DNA of 64,000 nucleotides, from contig NZ_SJER01000001.1 in assembly GCF_004785955.1 (NCBI RefSeq), forward strand, positions 248,001-312,000, in the 5' to 3' direction. Source of the DNA: Halostella litorea. Its GTDB lineage: Archaea; Halobacteriota; Halobacteria; Halobacteriales; Natronoarchaeaceae. Of this stretch, positions 9,854-18,819 are shown piece by piece (positions within the stretch are counted from its first letter, which is position 1; each line of letters opens with the position of its first letter). The notes under the pieces are model-generated. The model was not told the origin of the DNA. It searched no databases and saw nothing but the letters and a program-made list of their open reading frames with translations. Made by a program: the position numbers and the translations under genes.

Positions 9854-10254
9854 CTCGTGCCACCCGCGACGACGTTGTTGAGCAGGAACTGGACGATCGC
9901 CGTCCCGAGCGGGGCGACGATGATCCCCCAGACGACGGCCTGATTGCGGGCCTCCTTCAGTTCGAGTTTCTGGTCCGCCCGCCTGATCATCGGCGTAACG
10001 ACCGTTGCGCCGAGTGCAATGACGCCGCCGAGCAGCGGGCCGCCGAACTGGATGAGCGTAAACAGGTTCTTGATGGTCTCTGCCATGTCGGTGTCACAGA
10101 ACGCGGTCCCGGCGGATTGGGCAAGGACCGGTTCGACGGCGACGAGACTGAAGGCGATCGCTCCGAGCATGAGCCGGCGAACTCGTCGAGAACACAGGTG
10201 AGACGTGATTGGTGGGCGATCCGGATCGTCAGCGGTGGAATTTCGGGCTGGCAT
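9841..10254 (-). CDS. VirB2/TrbC-like small membrane protein, first gene of conjugation operon
   Basis: 137 residues. A signal-like hydrophobic stretch ending in a possible AQS cleavage site (LGAIAFSLVAVEPVLAQ, about 29-47) is followed by two membrane helices (about 62-85 and 107-127) with a short charged loop RRADQKLELKEARNQ between them. Signal plus two helices is the VirB2/TrbC pilin layout, and its place at the head of the operon fits. Divergent from the regulator at 10476, with a shared 220-base upstream region. Function is inferred from topology only. Confidence 0.65.
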   Translation of the reverse strand: MPARNSTADDPDRPPITSHLCSRRVRRLMLGAIAFSLVAVEPVLAQSAGTAFCDTDMAETIKNLFTLIQFGGPLLGGVIALGATVVTPMIRRADQKLELKEARNQAVVWGIIVAPLGTAIVQFLLNNVVAGGTSCGL

Positions 10255-10369
10255 TTCGTGTTTGAGATATCACTCACGGCAGGTCCAGAGCCGAATCCCC
10301 ATCGACCGCAGACATACCGGCGAGCGACGTCGTAGGTGTGAGACTGGAGTATCTGAACATAAGTATTAC

Positions 10370-10383
10370 CATTCGAACGAATG
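10370..10383. promoter_or_regulatory. Inverted repeat CATTCG-AA-CGAATG between divergent promoters
   Basis: Six-base arms with a 2-base spacer in the intergenic region between the conjugation operon (start 10254, minus) and the small winged-helix gene (start 10476, plus). The position suits an operator bound by that regulator. This is a proposal based on placement and symmetry. Confidence 0.4.
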
Positions 10384-10475
10384 CTTTAGATTCTGTTCGT
10401 ATTGTAGACCATCCGATACCGCAAGTCTCTGCCCTGCTGATTTATGTGGGTGATAGCTAGAGATAGTTACCAACA

Positions 10476-10742
10476 ATGTACCGCGAGGTTGAGTGGGCGG
10501 TCCCGGCCGACCCGTACATCCTGTCCGAGTTGGCCGCATACGAGGGATGGCACACTCCCAAGAACCTCGAACTGAACACCGAGTTCAGCAGGCAGTGGAT
10601 CGCACAGCGGTGCCGGGTGTACGTCGAACAGGGACTCACGGAACGTCACGAGGAGGATCCGGCCTACAGACTCACAATCGATGGCCGAGACATCGTTTCT
10701 GAGGAACTTGAATCAGGAGGGCCGATTAATCCGCCAGAGTAA
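10476..10742 (+). CDS. Small winged-helix regulator (PhiH1-repressor-like)
   Basis: 88 residues. The order helix, helix, recognition-like segment EFSRQWIAQRCRVYVEQGLT, then a wing ERHEEDPAYRLTIDGRDIV matches the short winged-helix proteins related to the PhiH1 repressor that abound in haloarchaeal mobile elements. A TATA-like ATTTATG at 10440-10446 lies 30 bases before the ATG, giving an essentially leaderless transcript. It is divergent from the conjugation operon, which makes it the natural candidate for the repressor of that operon. Confidence 0.72.
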   Translation: MYREVEWAVPADPYILSELAAYEGWHTPKNLELNTEFSRQWIAQRCRVYVEQGLTERHEEDPAYRLTIDGRDIVSEELESGGPINPPE

Positions 10743-11613
10743 CGTCGTTCAGCCCGGAGGACTCTCAGCTATCACGCTTGGGCATGACTTGCTGTTCGGA
10801 CCGTATCCGTTGTGAGCTCTTCTTGCTAAATCATGCGTAGACACCCGAACAGAACATCTTAGATAACCATATTTAGAACAATACTACCTTAGAATATAAT
10901 ATAGTATAGAATATATCATGGCTTGGTGTCGCAATAACATCTATAAATTCGATACTATATAATTAAAAGTTCTACTATAAGGTTGAAAAATACCCTTTCA
11001 TGGCCAAAATAGCGGATATAACTAATTGATAGTTAGGACACTTGGGTATATGGAAGTGGAATAGATAGCAACAGACTATTTATCTTATTATATTGGTTGT
11101 TCACTAAAATAACAATATTATGGCCAGTGTTGCGATCAATGGGTTTCGATCCTCATCTCGAATAGAAACAAGTCGAAATGTCACTAGAACAGGCTCGGCA
11201 ACACCCAGATCATACGAAACAGACAAACACAGCCGATCCGGCAATGAGTAGCTGCTATCTGTAACGATTACACCATTAGCGCTGTAATCCAAGCTGCCAC
11301 GGTTTACACCACTATATTTGTAATCGAATCCGTCCCCCGGCATATCCCCACTGAAACTGTCGTCCCGTATCGTGGGACGGAGAGTACTCTATTCAGTTCA
11401 TACCCACATCGGCTGATCACCTCGTAGAGGCGTTCTCACCCCCGAACAAGCGCCAGTAACAATTACATCGTGACCGCACTGGCCATCGCGGTTCTCTTAC
11501 TGTCCCTTCACACGGCCTGAGTGCCGCTCATCGACTCCTTCGCCCCAATTCGTTTCGTGGAAATGTCCGTCCCCGAGGAGTGAATTTATGTGTGATGACA
11601 GTGATCACGGAGC
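10743..11613. other. AT-rich, gene-poor spacer
   Basis: The core at about 10850-11110 is strikingly AT-rich (long runs such as aatataatatagtatagaa) against GC-rich surroundings. No convincing gene is present. A 79-residue minus-strand frame (11104-11343) is open but has no recognised feature. A hairpin CGTCCC-gtatcgt-GGGACG lies at 11361-11379. The region separates the conjugation block from the metabolic block and may be an insertion boundary or a former origin. Confidence 0.45.
11104..11343 (-). CDS. Hypothetical protein, doubtful
   Basis: A 79-residue frame from ATG 11343. It contains a beta-like, non-repetitive stretch (SYSLPDRLCLSVSYDLGVAE) and ends in a short hydrophobic tail. It lies in the AT-rich spacer, has no neighbour in operon and no recognisable family. 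It could be the remnant of a secreted protein or chance. The ATG has no obvious promoter. Confidence 0.25.
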   Translation of the reverse strand: MPGDGFDYKYSGVNRGSLDYSANGVIVTDSSYSLPDRLCLSVSYDLGVAEPVLVTFRLVSIRDEDRNPLIATLAIILLF

Positions 11614-12396
11614 ATGGCGAAAACCGACGACCACCCGACGATACAATCCGTTGATACCGCGTTCAGGGTGATCGAGGAACTTCGCGACCAGGAGGGGGCG
11701 GGCGTGACGGAGTTAGCCGAGAGCATGGACCTGCCGAAAAGCACCGTGTTCAACCAGCTCAAGACGCTACGCGAGCAAGCGCTGGTGGTAAAAGAGAACG
11801 GCGAGTATCACCTCGGGCTCCGGTTTCTGGAACTCGGAAGCTTCGTGAAGTACAAGCGGGACATCTACGAGAAAATAGAGCCGAAGGTCGAGGAGATCGC
11901 GGAGAAGACCGACGAACGAGCACACTTCGTCGTCGAGGAGCGTCGCCACGCGATCCACGTCCACACGAAGACCGGCGCGAACGCCGTGGAGAACGGCACG
12001 AACGCTGGGACGCGTCGGACCGACCTCCACGCGGTGGCGGCCGGGAAAGCGATCCTCGCTCACCTCCCCGAGTCGGAACTCGAAGCGTTCCTCGAAGAGA
12101 ACACGCTGGAGGCGTACACGGAGAACACGATCACCGACCGGGAGCAACTCCACGCGGAACTCGAACGGGTCCGCGAACGGGGATACGCCCAGAACGACGA
12201 GGAGTCGATGCTTGGACTCTGGGCGCTCGCCGCGCCGATACGGTATCCGAACGGCAAGCTACTGGGCGTTCTGAGCGTCTCGGGACCAACACACCGGATG
12301 AAAGGCGAACGGATGAAAAACGAGATCATCGACCTCCTGCTCGGGAGTTCGAACGAGATCGAGGTCAACGTCACCCACGCCCAGCAGAGTTCGTGA
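11614..12396 (+). CDS. IclR-family transcriptional regulator
   Basis: 260 residues. The N-terminal winged helix (about 10-70, with GVTELAESMDLPKSTVFNQL as the helix-turn-helix) is followed by the IclR effector-binding domain, with the hallmark DLHAVAAGKAILAHL near 137-151 and the closing GLWALAAPIRYPNGKLLGVL near 200-219. IclR proteins sense small carboxylic or aromatic ligands. A TATA-like AATTTATG (11583-11590) lies about 30 bases before the ATG. The fatty acid transporter operon starts 237 bases downstream, so it is the likely local regulator of that operon. Confidence 0.9.
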   Translation: MAKTDDHPTIQSVDTAFRVIEELRDQEGAGVTELAESMDLPKSTVFNQLKTLREQALVVKENGEYHLGLRFLELGSFVKYKRDIYEKIEPKVEEIAEKTDERAHFVVEERRHAIHVHTKTGANAVENGTNAGTRRTDLHAVAAGKAILAHLPESELEAFLEENTLEAYTENTITDREQLHAELERVRERGYAQNDEESMLGLWALAAPIRYPNGKLLGVLSVSGPTHRMKGERMKNEIIDLLLGSSNEIEVNVTHAQQSS

Positions 12397-12580
12397 TCTG
12401 CCCCGCAAATATTGCGAGTGCGTTCAGCAGCGTGGGACGATGAACCCCGGACCGCTTGTCTCCCGTTTCCACTCGACCGAGCCCGGAAGTACGAGCCGGT
12501 CGGAAATAGTTCATGAATAATGGTTTTTGTATTTTACATAATCTTTATATCCCTTCTTGAAGCCCTTCCTCGTGTAGTGT

Positions 12581-12596
12581 TCCCATATGACTGGGA
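12581..12596. promoter_or_regulatory. Inverted repeat TCCCA-tatgac-TGGGA upstream of the transporter operon
   Basis: Five-base arms with a 6-base centre, located about 40 bases downstream of a TATA-like CTTTATATC (12543-12551) and about 40 bases before the first transporter ATG. It lies in the leader region, where an IclR-type operator or a leader hairpin could sit. Confidence 0.35.
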
Positions 12597-12633
12597 TGCC
12601 AATCGCAACGCGGTCAGGGAGAGGTGTCAGTAG

Positions 12634-14046
12634 ATGAGTACAAGTACGAACAGGGGGCTCTTCACGAGGCTCGGCGACGGTGCAAGTGCGCTCGTCCAGC
12701 GGTTCCTGCCCGACGCGTTCATCTTCGCGCTGATGCTCACGTTCCTGACGATGATCCTCGCGGTCCTCCTCACCGACAAGGGGCCAGTAGGCGTCGTCAC
12801 GCACTGGGGCGAGGGGTTCTGGTACGTCCTCGCCTTCTCGATGCAGGCCTCGCTGGCCCTGCTCACGGGGTGGGCCTTCGCCGACTCACCGCCGATCAAA
12901 CGCGTACTGGGGAGAATCGCGGACATCCCGAGCACGCAGCGGCAGGCGATATTCGCGACCGCGGTCGTCGGACAGCTGTTCGGGCTGTTCCACTGGGGCG
13001 TCGTGCTCGTCGCGGGGGCGATCTTCGCCCGCGAGATCGGGATCGCGATGGAACAGAAGGGGATCGACGTCCACTACCCGCTGCTGGTCGCGACGGGCTA
13101 TGCCGGACTGTTGCCGTGGCACCAGGGGCTCTCCGGCGCGTCGCTGCTGCTGGTCGCGACGCCCGATCACTTCCTCGCGGGCGAGATCGGCGTCATTCCG
13201 GTGTCACAGACGATCTTCAACCCCGCGAACCTGATCATCGTCGCCGGCGTCGTGCTGGTGACGGTCGTCGTCATGCCGTTGATGGCCCCGGACAAGAAGG
13301 AGAACGTGATCACCGTTCCCGAGGACCAGCTCCAGAAGGTCCAGCAACCGGTCACGGACGGGGGCGGCGAGGCGGCGAGCCCCCACCGTCTCCGGGATGC
13401 CGGCTACAAGCGGCTCCTGTTGGACACCAAGGCGGTCGGCGTCGGCCTCGGGTTGCTCATCTGGGCGTATCTGGGCTACATGTTCGCGACGAACGACTTC
13501 ATGGACGTGTTCAACCTGAACATCTTCATCTCCGTGATGTTCGGGCTCGGGTTCATTTTCCACGGGACCCTCCGGAGTTACATCGACGTGTTCCGGGACG
13601 CGATACGGGGTGCGAGCCAGATCCTCATCCAGTTCCAGTTCTACGGCGGGATCATGGGGATCATGGCGTGGTCGGGGCTCGCGACGCTCATCGCGCAGAC
13701 GGCCGCCCAGTACTCCACGGAGACCACGTGGTACCTCGCGGCGTTCCTCTCGGCGGGCACCGTCAACTTCTTCGTCCCCTCCGGCGGCGGCCAGTGGGTC
13801 GTCACGGGCCAGGTGATGATCGACGCCGCGCAGGGCATCCCCGGCGTCGCCCTCGACAAGACGATGATCGCGTTCGCGATGGGCGACCAGTGGACGAACA
13901 TGATCCAGCCCTTCTGGGCGCTCCCCGCCCTCGGCATCGCGGGGCTGTCGATACGGGACATCATGGGCTACGTCGGTGTGCTGTTCCTGTTCAGCGGCGC
14001 AGTGATGGGCGTCGGTGCGCTGCTCATGGGACTGGGGGTACTCTAG
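12634..14046 (+). CDS. Short-chain fatty acid transporter (AtoE family), first copy
   Basis: 470 residues, ten or more hydrophobic segments. The sequence follows the AtoE/short-chain fatty acid transporter family: an N-terminal FLPDAFIFALMLTFLTMILA helix, GLFHWGVVLVAGAIFAREI, LPWHQGLSGASLLLVATP, and the late GTVNFFVPSGGGQWVVTGQV segment typical of the family. It should move acetoacetate or other short-chain carboxylates across the membrane. It is the first gene of a two-gene operon downstream of IclR. The ATG at 12634 follows a purine-rich GGGAGAGGTG that could act as a weak ribosome site. Confidence 0.87.
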   Translation: MSTSTNRGLFTRLGDGASALVQRFLPDAFIFALMLTFLTMILAVLLTDKGPVGVVTHWGEGFWYVLAFSMQASLALLTGWAFADSPPIKRVLGRIADIPSTQRQAIFATAVVGQLFGLFHWGVVLVAGAIFAREIGIAMEQKGIDVHYPLLVATGYAGLLPWHQGLSGASLLLVATPDHFLAGEIGVIPVSQTIFNPANLIIVAGVVLVTVVVMPLMAPDKKENVITVPEDQLQKVQQPVTDGGGEAASPHRLRDAGYKRLLLDTKAVGVGLGLLIWAYLGYMFATNDFMDVFNLNIFISVMFGLGFIFHGTLRSYIDVFRDAIRGASQILIQFQFYGGIMGIMAWSGLATLIAQTAAQYSTETTWYLAAFLSAGTVNFFVPSGGGQWVVTGQVMIDAAQGIPGVALDKTMIAFAMGDQWTNMIQPFWALPALGIAGLSIRDIMGYVGVLFLFSGAVMGVGALLMGLGVL

Positions 14047-14054
14047 GAGGTGAG
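14047..14054 (+). promoter_or_regulatory. Perfect Shine-Dalgarno GGAGGTGA
   Basis: Eight bases complementary to the haloarchaeal 16S rRNA 3' end, immediately after the stop TAG (14044-14046) of the first transporter and 5 bases before the ATG at 14060. It decides the start of the second transporter: an ATG at 14055 is out of frame and too close. Such perfect sites are typical of internal operon genes in haloarchaea. Confidence 0.85.
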
Positions 14055-14059
14055 ATGCT

Positions 14060-15445
14060 ATGGCAACCGAAACCGACACCACGGACGCCGGTCAGGGAGA
14101 CGCCGAGGAGGACTTCGTTCCGTTCCTCGGGCAGTTCTTCCCGGAATCGCTGACGCTTGCGGCGCTGCTCGCGGTCCTGGCGCTGCTCGCGACGACGCCT
14201 TACCTCGGCGTCGTCGAACAGTTCGAACTGTTCTCGACTGGGTTCTTCGCGCTGTTTACGGTCCAGATGCCGCTCATCCTCCTGTGGGTCCTCTCGGCGA
14301 CTATCGTCGAGTCCGAACGGATGGGGCGGGCCTTCGACTGGCTCGTCGGCGTCCTCCCGACGGGGAGTCAGGGGGCGGTTATCTACGCCACCGGCGTCGT
14401 CGCGCTGGTGTTCGGGTGGATCAACTGGGCGCTCGGGCTCATCGGCGCGTTCTGGATCGGGCGACGGCTCTGTCAGCGCGCGGAGGCGGCCGGGACCCGC
14501 GTCCACTACCCGGCGGTGCTGACCGCGGCGCTGCTCTCGCTCGTCGTCACGAACGTCGGCCTTTCGAGTCCCGGCGCGCTCATGATGGCCGATAGCTCCG
14601 GGACGACGAACTTCCTCGTCGATCCGGAGGTCGGGGACGTCGTCGTCAACATGGTGCCGTTCCTGACGCATCCGGCGACCGCCATCTCCGTCGTCGTCTT
14701 CGTGCTCACCCTGCCCGCGCTGCTGGCGGTTCTCGCGCCGAGCGCCGAGGCCGACCGCACGCCGGTTTCGGCCTTCGCCGACGTTGGCCGGGGGAGCATC
14801 GCGGAGGCGCTCGATTACTACTCGCCGCCGCCCCGCGAGGACTGGGTGTTCGCCGACAGGCTCGAACAGTCCCGGGCGATCGCCGTCGTCACGTTCCTGC
14901 TGGGTGCGATCTCGTTCGGCGGGTACTTCCTCGAGGGCGGGCGGTTGACGCTGCTGTGGCTCCTGTTCGGGCTGATGATGGTCGGGATCCTCGTCCACGG
15001 GCGGCCGATGGCCTTCGCGGAGAAGGTCACCGATGCGACGCGGTGGGCGAACCACGTCGCGATCCCGTTCCTGCTGTACGCCGTCGTGTTCGCGCTGCTG
15101 TCGGCGGCGGGGCTGTACGCGGGCATCGGCGACGCGTTCGCCGCGACCGGGTTCACGCAGGCCGTCTCCTACCTCGCGGCGCTCGTCCTCGGCACGTTCG
15201 TCCCCAGTCCCGGGTCGGTCTGGGTCATCCAGGGGCCCGCGCTCGTCGCGGCCGGGGCCGACCTGGTCCCGTCGCTCGTCTCCGTGATGTATGGGGCTGG
15301 CGTCTCGAACCTCTGGCTCGGCTTCCTGTTCGTCGGGATCATCACGACGGTGTACGGGTTCGACTGGCGTGAGTACGTCAGGTACGCGGCCGCCGTGACC
15401 GCCTACGTCTCCCTCGTCGTGATCGCGTTGCTGATCGCGTTCTAA
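14060..15445 (+). CDS. Short-chain fatty acid transporter (AtoE family), second copy
   Basis: 461 residues, many membrane helices. It shares the family landmarks with the preceding gene (FLGQFFPESLTLAALLAVLA, an INWALGLIGAFWIGRRL segment, LVLGTFVPSPGSVWVIQGPA near the C-terminus in place of the GGGQW loop of the first copy). The two proteins are clearly paralogous but diverged, which suggests either a two-component transporter or different substrates. It lies in the same operon, 13 bases after the first gene. Confidence 0.85.
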   Translation: MATETDTTDAGQGDAEEDFVPFLGQFFPESLTLAALLAVLALLATTPYLGVVEQFELFSTGFFALFTVQMPLILLWVLSATIVESERMGRAFDWLVGVLPTGSQGAVIYATGVVALVFGWINWALGLIGAFWIGRRLCQRAEAAGTRVHYPAVLTAALLSLVVTNVGLSSPGALMMADSSGTTNFLVDPEVGDVVVNMVPFLTHPATAISVVVFVLTLPALLAVLAPSAEADRTPVSAFADVGRGSIAEALDYYSPPPREDWVFADRLEQSRAIAVVTFLLGAISFGGYFLEGGRLTLLWLLFGLMMVGILVHGRPMAFAEKVTDATRWANHVAIPFLLYAVVFALLSAAGLYAGIGDAFAATGFTQAVSYLAALVLGTFVPSPGSVWVIQGPALVAAGADLVPSLVSVMYGAGVSNLWLGFLFVGIITTVYGFDWREYVRYAAAVTAYVSLVVIALLIAF

Positions 15446-15523
15446 CTCCTTTTGGTCGGAGTTTCGCGCCCCATCGCGTGCGGACGGGGGAACCTTCTTA
15501 TCGGGAGCGTGCGACGTAGTGCC

Positions 15524-16312
15524 ATGGTCATCGGCGTCCCGCTCGAACTGGCGCTGGTGTTGGTCGCGATCGCATTGGTTTCGGGAGTCGGCTGTACGAC
15601 GATCGGGCCGGGCGGGATCTTCGTCACGGTCGCGCTGTACCTGCTGACGCCGCTCTCGTCCGCCGAGGTCGCGGGGACGGCACATGTCACGTTCATCGCC
15701 GTGGGCGTGCTCGGCGCGGCCGCGTACGCTCGGTCGGGGGAGTTAGCCAGTACGGACGGTCCTCTGCTGGCGGGGATCCTGAGCGGAACGAGCATCCTCG
15801 GCGCGGTCGCCGGTGCCCGGATGAACACCTACGTCTCCAGGCGGCTGTTCGGCATCGTCCTCGGCGTGGTCGCCGGGGTCACCGGGGTCGCCTTGCTCTA
15901 CCGCCGACGGACCGAACTGGACTCGGTCGTCGCCCTCGACCCTGGCGAGTGGCGCGGCAGAGTCGCGTTCGGGACGCTCGGGTTCTCGCTCGGCGTGACG
16001 GCCGGCCTCGTCGGCGTCGGCGGCCCCGTCTTCGCCGTGCCGGCGCTGGTGCTGTTCGGCGTGCCGATGCTGCTCGCGGTCGCCGTCGCGCAGGTGCAGG
16101 CCGTCTTTATCTCGGGGTTCGCGACCGCGGAGTACCTCACACAGGACGCCGTCTCGGGCCGTTACGCGCTCCTCGTCGGCGTTCCGCTCGTGGTCGGCGC
16201 GCTCGGCGGGTGGGTCGTCGCCCACCGCGTCGACCCGGACCGGCTGAAAGCCGCGCTCGGCGTCGTCCTGATCGGCGTCGGTCTGTATCTCGTCGTGTTT
16301 CCGCCGGGATAG
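15524..16312 (+). CDS. TSUP (TauE/SafE) family membrane transporter, first copy
   Basis: 262 residues with seven to eight hydrophobic segments. The TSUP N-terminal repeat VSGVGCTTIGPGGIFVTVAL and the matching second-half GVTAGLVGVGGPVFAVPALV (two inverted DUF81-type repeats) are clear. The family exports or imports small organic anions such as sulfite, sulfoacetate or 2-carboxylates. The in-frame TTG at 15452 is rejected: a TATA-like CTTCTTA at 15494-15500 points to a leaderless start at ATG 15524. It is close to the transporter operon but has its own promoter. Confidence 0.86.
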   Translation: MVIGVPLELALVLVAIALVSGVGCTTIGPGGIFVTVALYLLTPLSSAEVAGTAHVTFIAVGVLGAAAYARSGELASTDGPLLAGILSGTSILGAVAGARMNTYVSRRLFGIVLGVVAGVTGVALLYRRRTELDSVVALDPGEWRGRVAFGTLGFSLGVTAGLVGVGGPVFAVPALVLFGVPMLLAVAVAQVQAVFISGFATAEYLTQDAVSGRYALLVGVPLVVGALGGWVVAHRVDPDRLKAALGVVLIGVGLYLVVFPPG

Positions 16313-16418
16313 TCGGGTCGTGGGGGCGGTTGAACTGCGACGACTCGAAGCGCACCCCGCGTCAGGGGTGTGAACACGCCCCAAAATTATATACACATTC
16401 GGATATCAAATACCGCTG

Positions 16419-17711
16419 ATGCGCAGGCTCCGATCCGCAGCTAGACGTATCACAGTCGTCGCAGGTGTGGCGCTCGTGGAACTCGTCTCGTACCTCTCGC
16501 TCGATCGGTACGGGAGGGGGTTAAACAGCATCCCGACGGTCGTGATGGAGGAGTTCCCCGAGATCGACAAGGAACTACTGGAGAAGTTCAGCAGCTTCGA
16601 CCCGGAACTCGGCTGGGCACCTCAGCCGAACACGACGAAGCAGAAAGACACCGGCGAACACCTCCCCGGCGAGGAGGTCAGGACGGTGGTCACGTACTCC
16701 ACGGACGAGTACGGTAGCCGCGTCTGTCCGGCGCGGGACCGGGACCCGGACGCCGACCTGACGGTGTCGACGTTCGGCGACTCCTACTGTTTCTGTCGCG
16801 AGGTCGACGACGACGAGACGTTCCAGAACTACCTCGCGAAGAACCTCGATACGCACGTCGGCAACTACGGCGGCGGGAACTACGGGCTCGACCAGGCCCT
16901 GCTCCGACTGAAGCGGGTGTATCCGGACGACCCTTCGGACTACGTCTGCATGATCGTCACCGCCTCCTCTATCGCACGCATCCTGAGCGTCTGGAAGCAC
17001 TATCAGGAGTTCGGCAACGTCCTCGCGGTCAAGCCGCGCTACACCCTCGAGGACGGCGAACTGAAGCTCATCGAGAACCCGATATCCGAGAAGGAAGACC
17101 TCCGACACCTGCGGGGGTACGCCGACTTCCTCCGGAGCAACGACTACCACTACGAACACTGGTTCAAGCCGCACCTGGCGTCGTTCCCGTACACGGACGA
17201 CTTCCTGCGGAACTCGGACCACGTCCGCTACTCGCTGTACTCGGCGCTCAAGGAGGTCGAGGAGAAGTTCGAGATCGACGTCCCCGGCATCGACTGCGGC
17301 GAGCGGATCGCACAGGCCAACGTGCGGCTGGAACAGCCCCGGGTCAGATACCACGAGGATCTGTTCGACGAGCACGAGGACCTGTTCACCGCCATCCTCG
17401 GCGAGTTCGTTTCCTACGCCGAGGAGCAGGACTTCACGCCCGTGTTCGTGATGGTCCAGCAGTTGCGCTACGCGACGTATGAGGAGGAACACGGGGCGAT
17501 CTACGGCGACCTCCTCGACCGGATCGACGAGCAGTACTCGGATCTCGTCACGATCGATATGGCGAACCATCTCGGCGGAGGCGGCGACGTCGAGTCCCTG
17601 TACGTCGATCGCGGCGAGGGCGGCCACTACAGCCCCGAGACGAACGAGCGGATGGCCGACGTCCTCGTCGACGAGGTGTTCGCAGACGAGGCCCCCGAAC
17701 AGCACGCATGA
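16419..17711 (+). CDS. SGNH/GDSL-like membrane-anchored hydrolase or acyltransferase
   Basis: 430 residues. An N-terminal anchor helix (about 10-28) is followed by an SGNH-fold domain: block I STFGDSYCFCREV (about 112-124) with the GDS serine, block II GNYGGGNYGLDQALLRL with the conserved Gly/Asn, and a C-terminal block V GGHYSPETNERMADV with the His. This layout is seen in AlgX/AlgJ-like and other envelope SGNH proteins that handle acetyl groups on glycans. The usual Asp three residues before the His is replaced by an RGEGGH context, so catalysis is uncertain. TATA-like AATTATAT at 16385-16392. It lies between two TSUP genes. Confidence 0.7.
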   Translation: MRRLRSAARRITVVAGVALVELVSYLSLDRYGRGLNSIPTVVMEEFPEIDKELLEKFSSFDPELGWAPQPNTTKQKDTGEHLPGEEVRTVVTYSTDEYGSRVCPARDRDPDADLTVSTFGDSYCFCREVDDDETFQNYLAKNLDTHVGNYGGGNYGLDQALLRLKRVYPDDPSDYVCMIVTASSIARILSVWKHYQEFGNVLAVKPRYTLEDGELKLIENPISEKEDLRHLRGYADFLRSNDYHYEHWFKPHLASFPYTDDFLRNSDHVRYSLYSALKEVEEKFEIDVPGIDCGERIAQANVRLEQPRVRYHEDLFDEHEDLFTAILGEFVSYAEEQDFTPVFVMVQQLRYATYEEEHGAIYGDLLDRIDEQYSDLVTIDMANHLGGGGDVESLYVDRGEGGHYSPETNERMADVLVDEVFADEAPEQHA

Positions 17712-17781
17712 GTCCCACACAGCTCGTGACTCGACGGCGGCTGCTCGATACGACACGGAACGGGATACGACCTGAGGGCCG

Positions 17782-18561
17782 ATGTTGACCTTCCCGTTCG
17801 ACCCGCCGCTCCAGGTCCTGCTGGTCGTCATCGCCCTGTTCTCGGGCATCGGCATCACCACGATCGGGCCGGGCGGGATCTTCGTGACGATCGCGTTGTA
17901 CTCGCTAACGCCGCTTTCCTCGAACATGGTCGCGGGGACGGCACACTCGACGTTTATCGCCACGGGGCTTGTCGGGAGCGCAGCGTACGTCCACTCCGGC
18001 GAGATGCGGACCGGCGAGGGGCGCGTCATGGCGATCATCCTCAGCCTCGCCAGCGTCGTCGGGGCGCTGATCGGCGCGTACGTGAACTCCTTCGTCCCGC
18101 GATCGGTGTTCGGCGTTCTCCTCGGGGTACTGGCGATGGCGACAGGCATCACCATCGTGTATCGCGAACGCCGGCAGCTCAGCCCGCTGTATGAACTCGA
18201 TGCGACAGAACCGCAGGGCCGCCTCGTCCTCGGAGTTCTGGGGTTCGCTCTCGGGGTCGCGAGTGGGCTCCTCGGCGTCGGCGGGCCGGTGATCGCCGTG
18301 CCGGCGCTCGTGCTCGTCGGCGTACCGATGCTGCTTGCGGTCGCCGTCGCGCAGTTCCAGTCGATCTTCATCGCCGTGTTCGCGACCACGGGCTATCTGG
18401 CGCAGGGGAACGTGTCGCTCCCGCTCGCTATCCTGGTCGGGACGCCGCTTCTCGTGGGCGTCGTCGCCGGGTGGAAGGTCGCCCACCTGATCGATCCGAA
18501 CCGGTTGAAGGTTGCCCTCGGAGTCGTCCTGTTCGCGGTAGGTCCGTATTTGGCGCTCTAG
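17782..18561 (+). CDS. TSUP (TauE/SafE) family membrane transporter, second copy
   Basis: 259 residues and closely similar to the TSUP protein at 15524 (compare GIGITTIGPGGIFVTIALYS here with GVGCTTIGPGGIFVTVALYL there, and GVASGLLGVGGPVIAVPALV in the second repeat). The pair looks like a tandem duplication with the SGNH gene between or inserted. The ATG at 17782 begins MLTFPFDPPLQVLLVV. It converges with the TFB gene across an AT-rich spacer. Confidence 0.86.
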   Translation: MLTFPFDPPLQVLLVVIALFSGIGITTIGPGGIFVTIALYSLTPLSSNMVAGTAHSTFIATGLVGSAAYVHSGEMRTGEGRVMAIILSLASVVGALIGAYVNSFVPRSVFGVLLGVLAMATGITIVYRERRQLSPLYELDATEPQGRLVLGVLGFALGVASGLLGVGGPVIAVPALVLVGVPMLLAVAVAQFQSIFIAVFATTGYLAQGNVSLPLAILVGTPLLVGVVAGWKVAHLIDPNRLKVALGVVLFAVGPYLAL

Positions 18562-18819
18562 TCTTTTCTATCTGGAAATCAGTTAATCCACTTATAGAAT
18601 ATAGATAATTATGAACTACTATACGTCCGGTAAGTGAACCTGAGAGGTTCATCGAGTCCAGTAGAACCCCCACCAGAATAGCCTTATTAGTAATACTAAC
18701 CCCCATTCAAAGAGTAAATAGAGGCGGGCTAGTAGTCCTTAGAGATGTGATTATAGCACAATACTATAAGGAGGTAATAGTAGTGTTACGAGTGGAATGA
18801 CGTGTGAATTGAAAATTCC
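18562..18819. other. AT-rich convergent spacer with hairpin
   Basis: 258 bases between two convergent genes. It is AT-rich like the spacer at 10850-11110 and holds a perfect inverted repeat TGAACCT-gag-AGGTTCA at 18635-18651. A hairpin here could help transcript termination or be a protein site. No gene is visible. Confidence 0.45.

Noticed and set aside
12624-14153. 509-codon frame overlapping the first AtoE transporter
   Set aside because: It is the shadow frame of the transporter in GC-rich DNA; its translation is Arg/Gly/Ala-rich without domain features.
14024-15685. 553-codon minus frame opposite the second AtoE gene
   Set aside because: Antisense shadow with Arg/Asp/Glu/Pro-rich translation and no domain.
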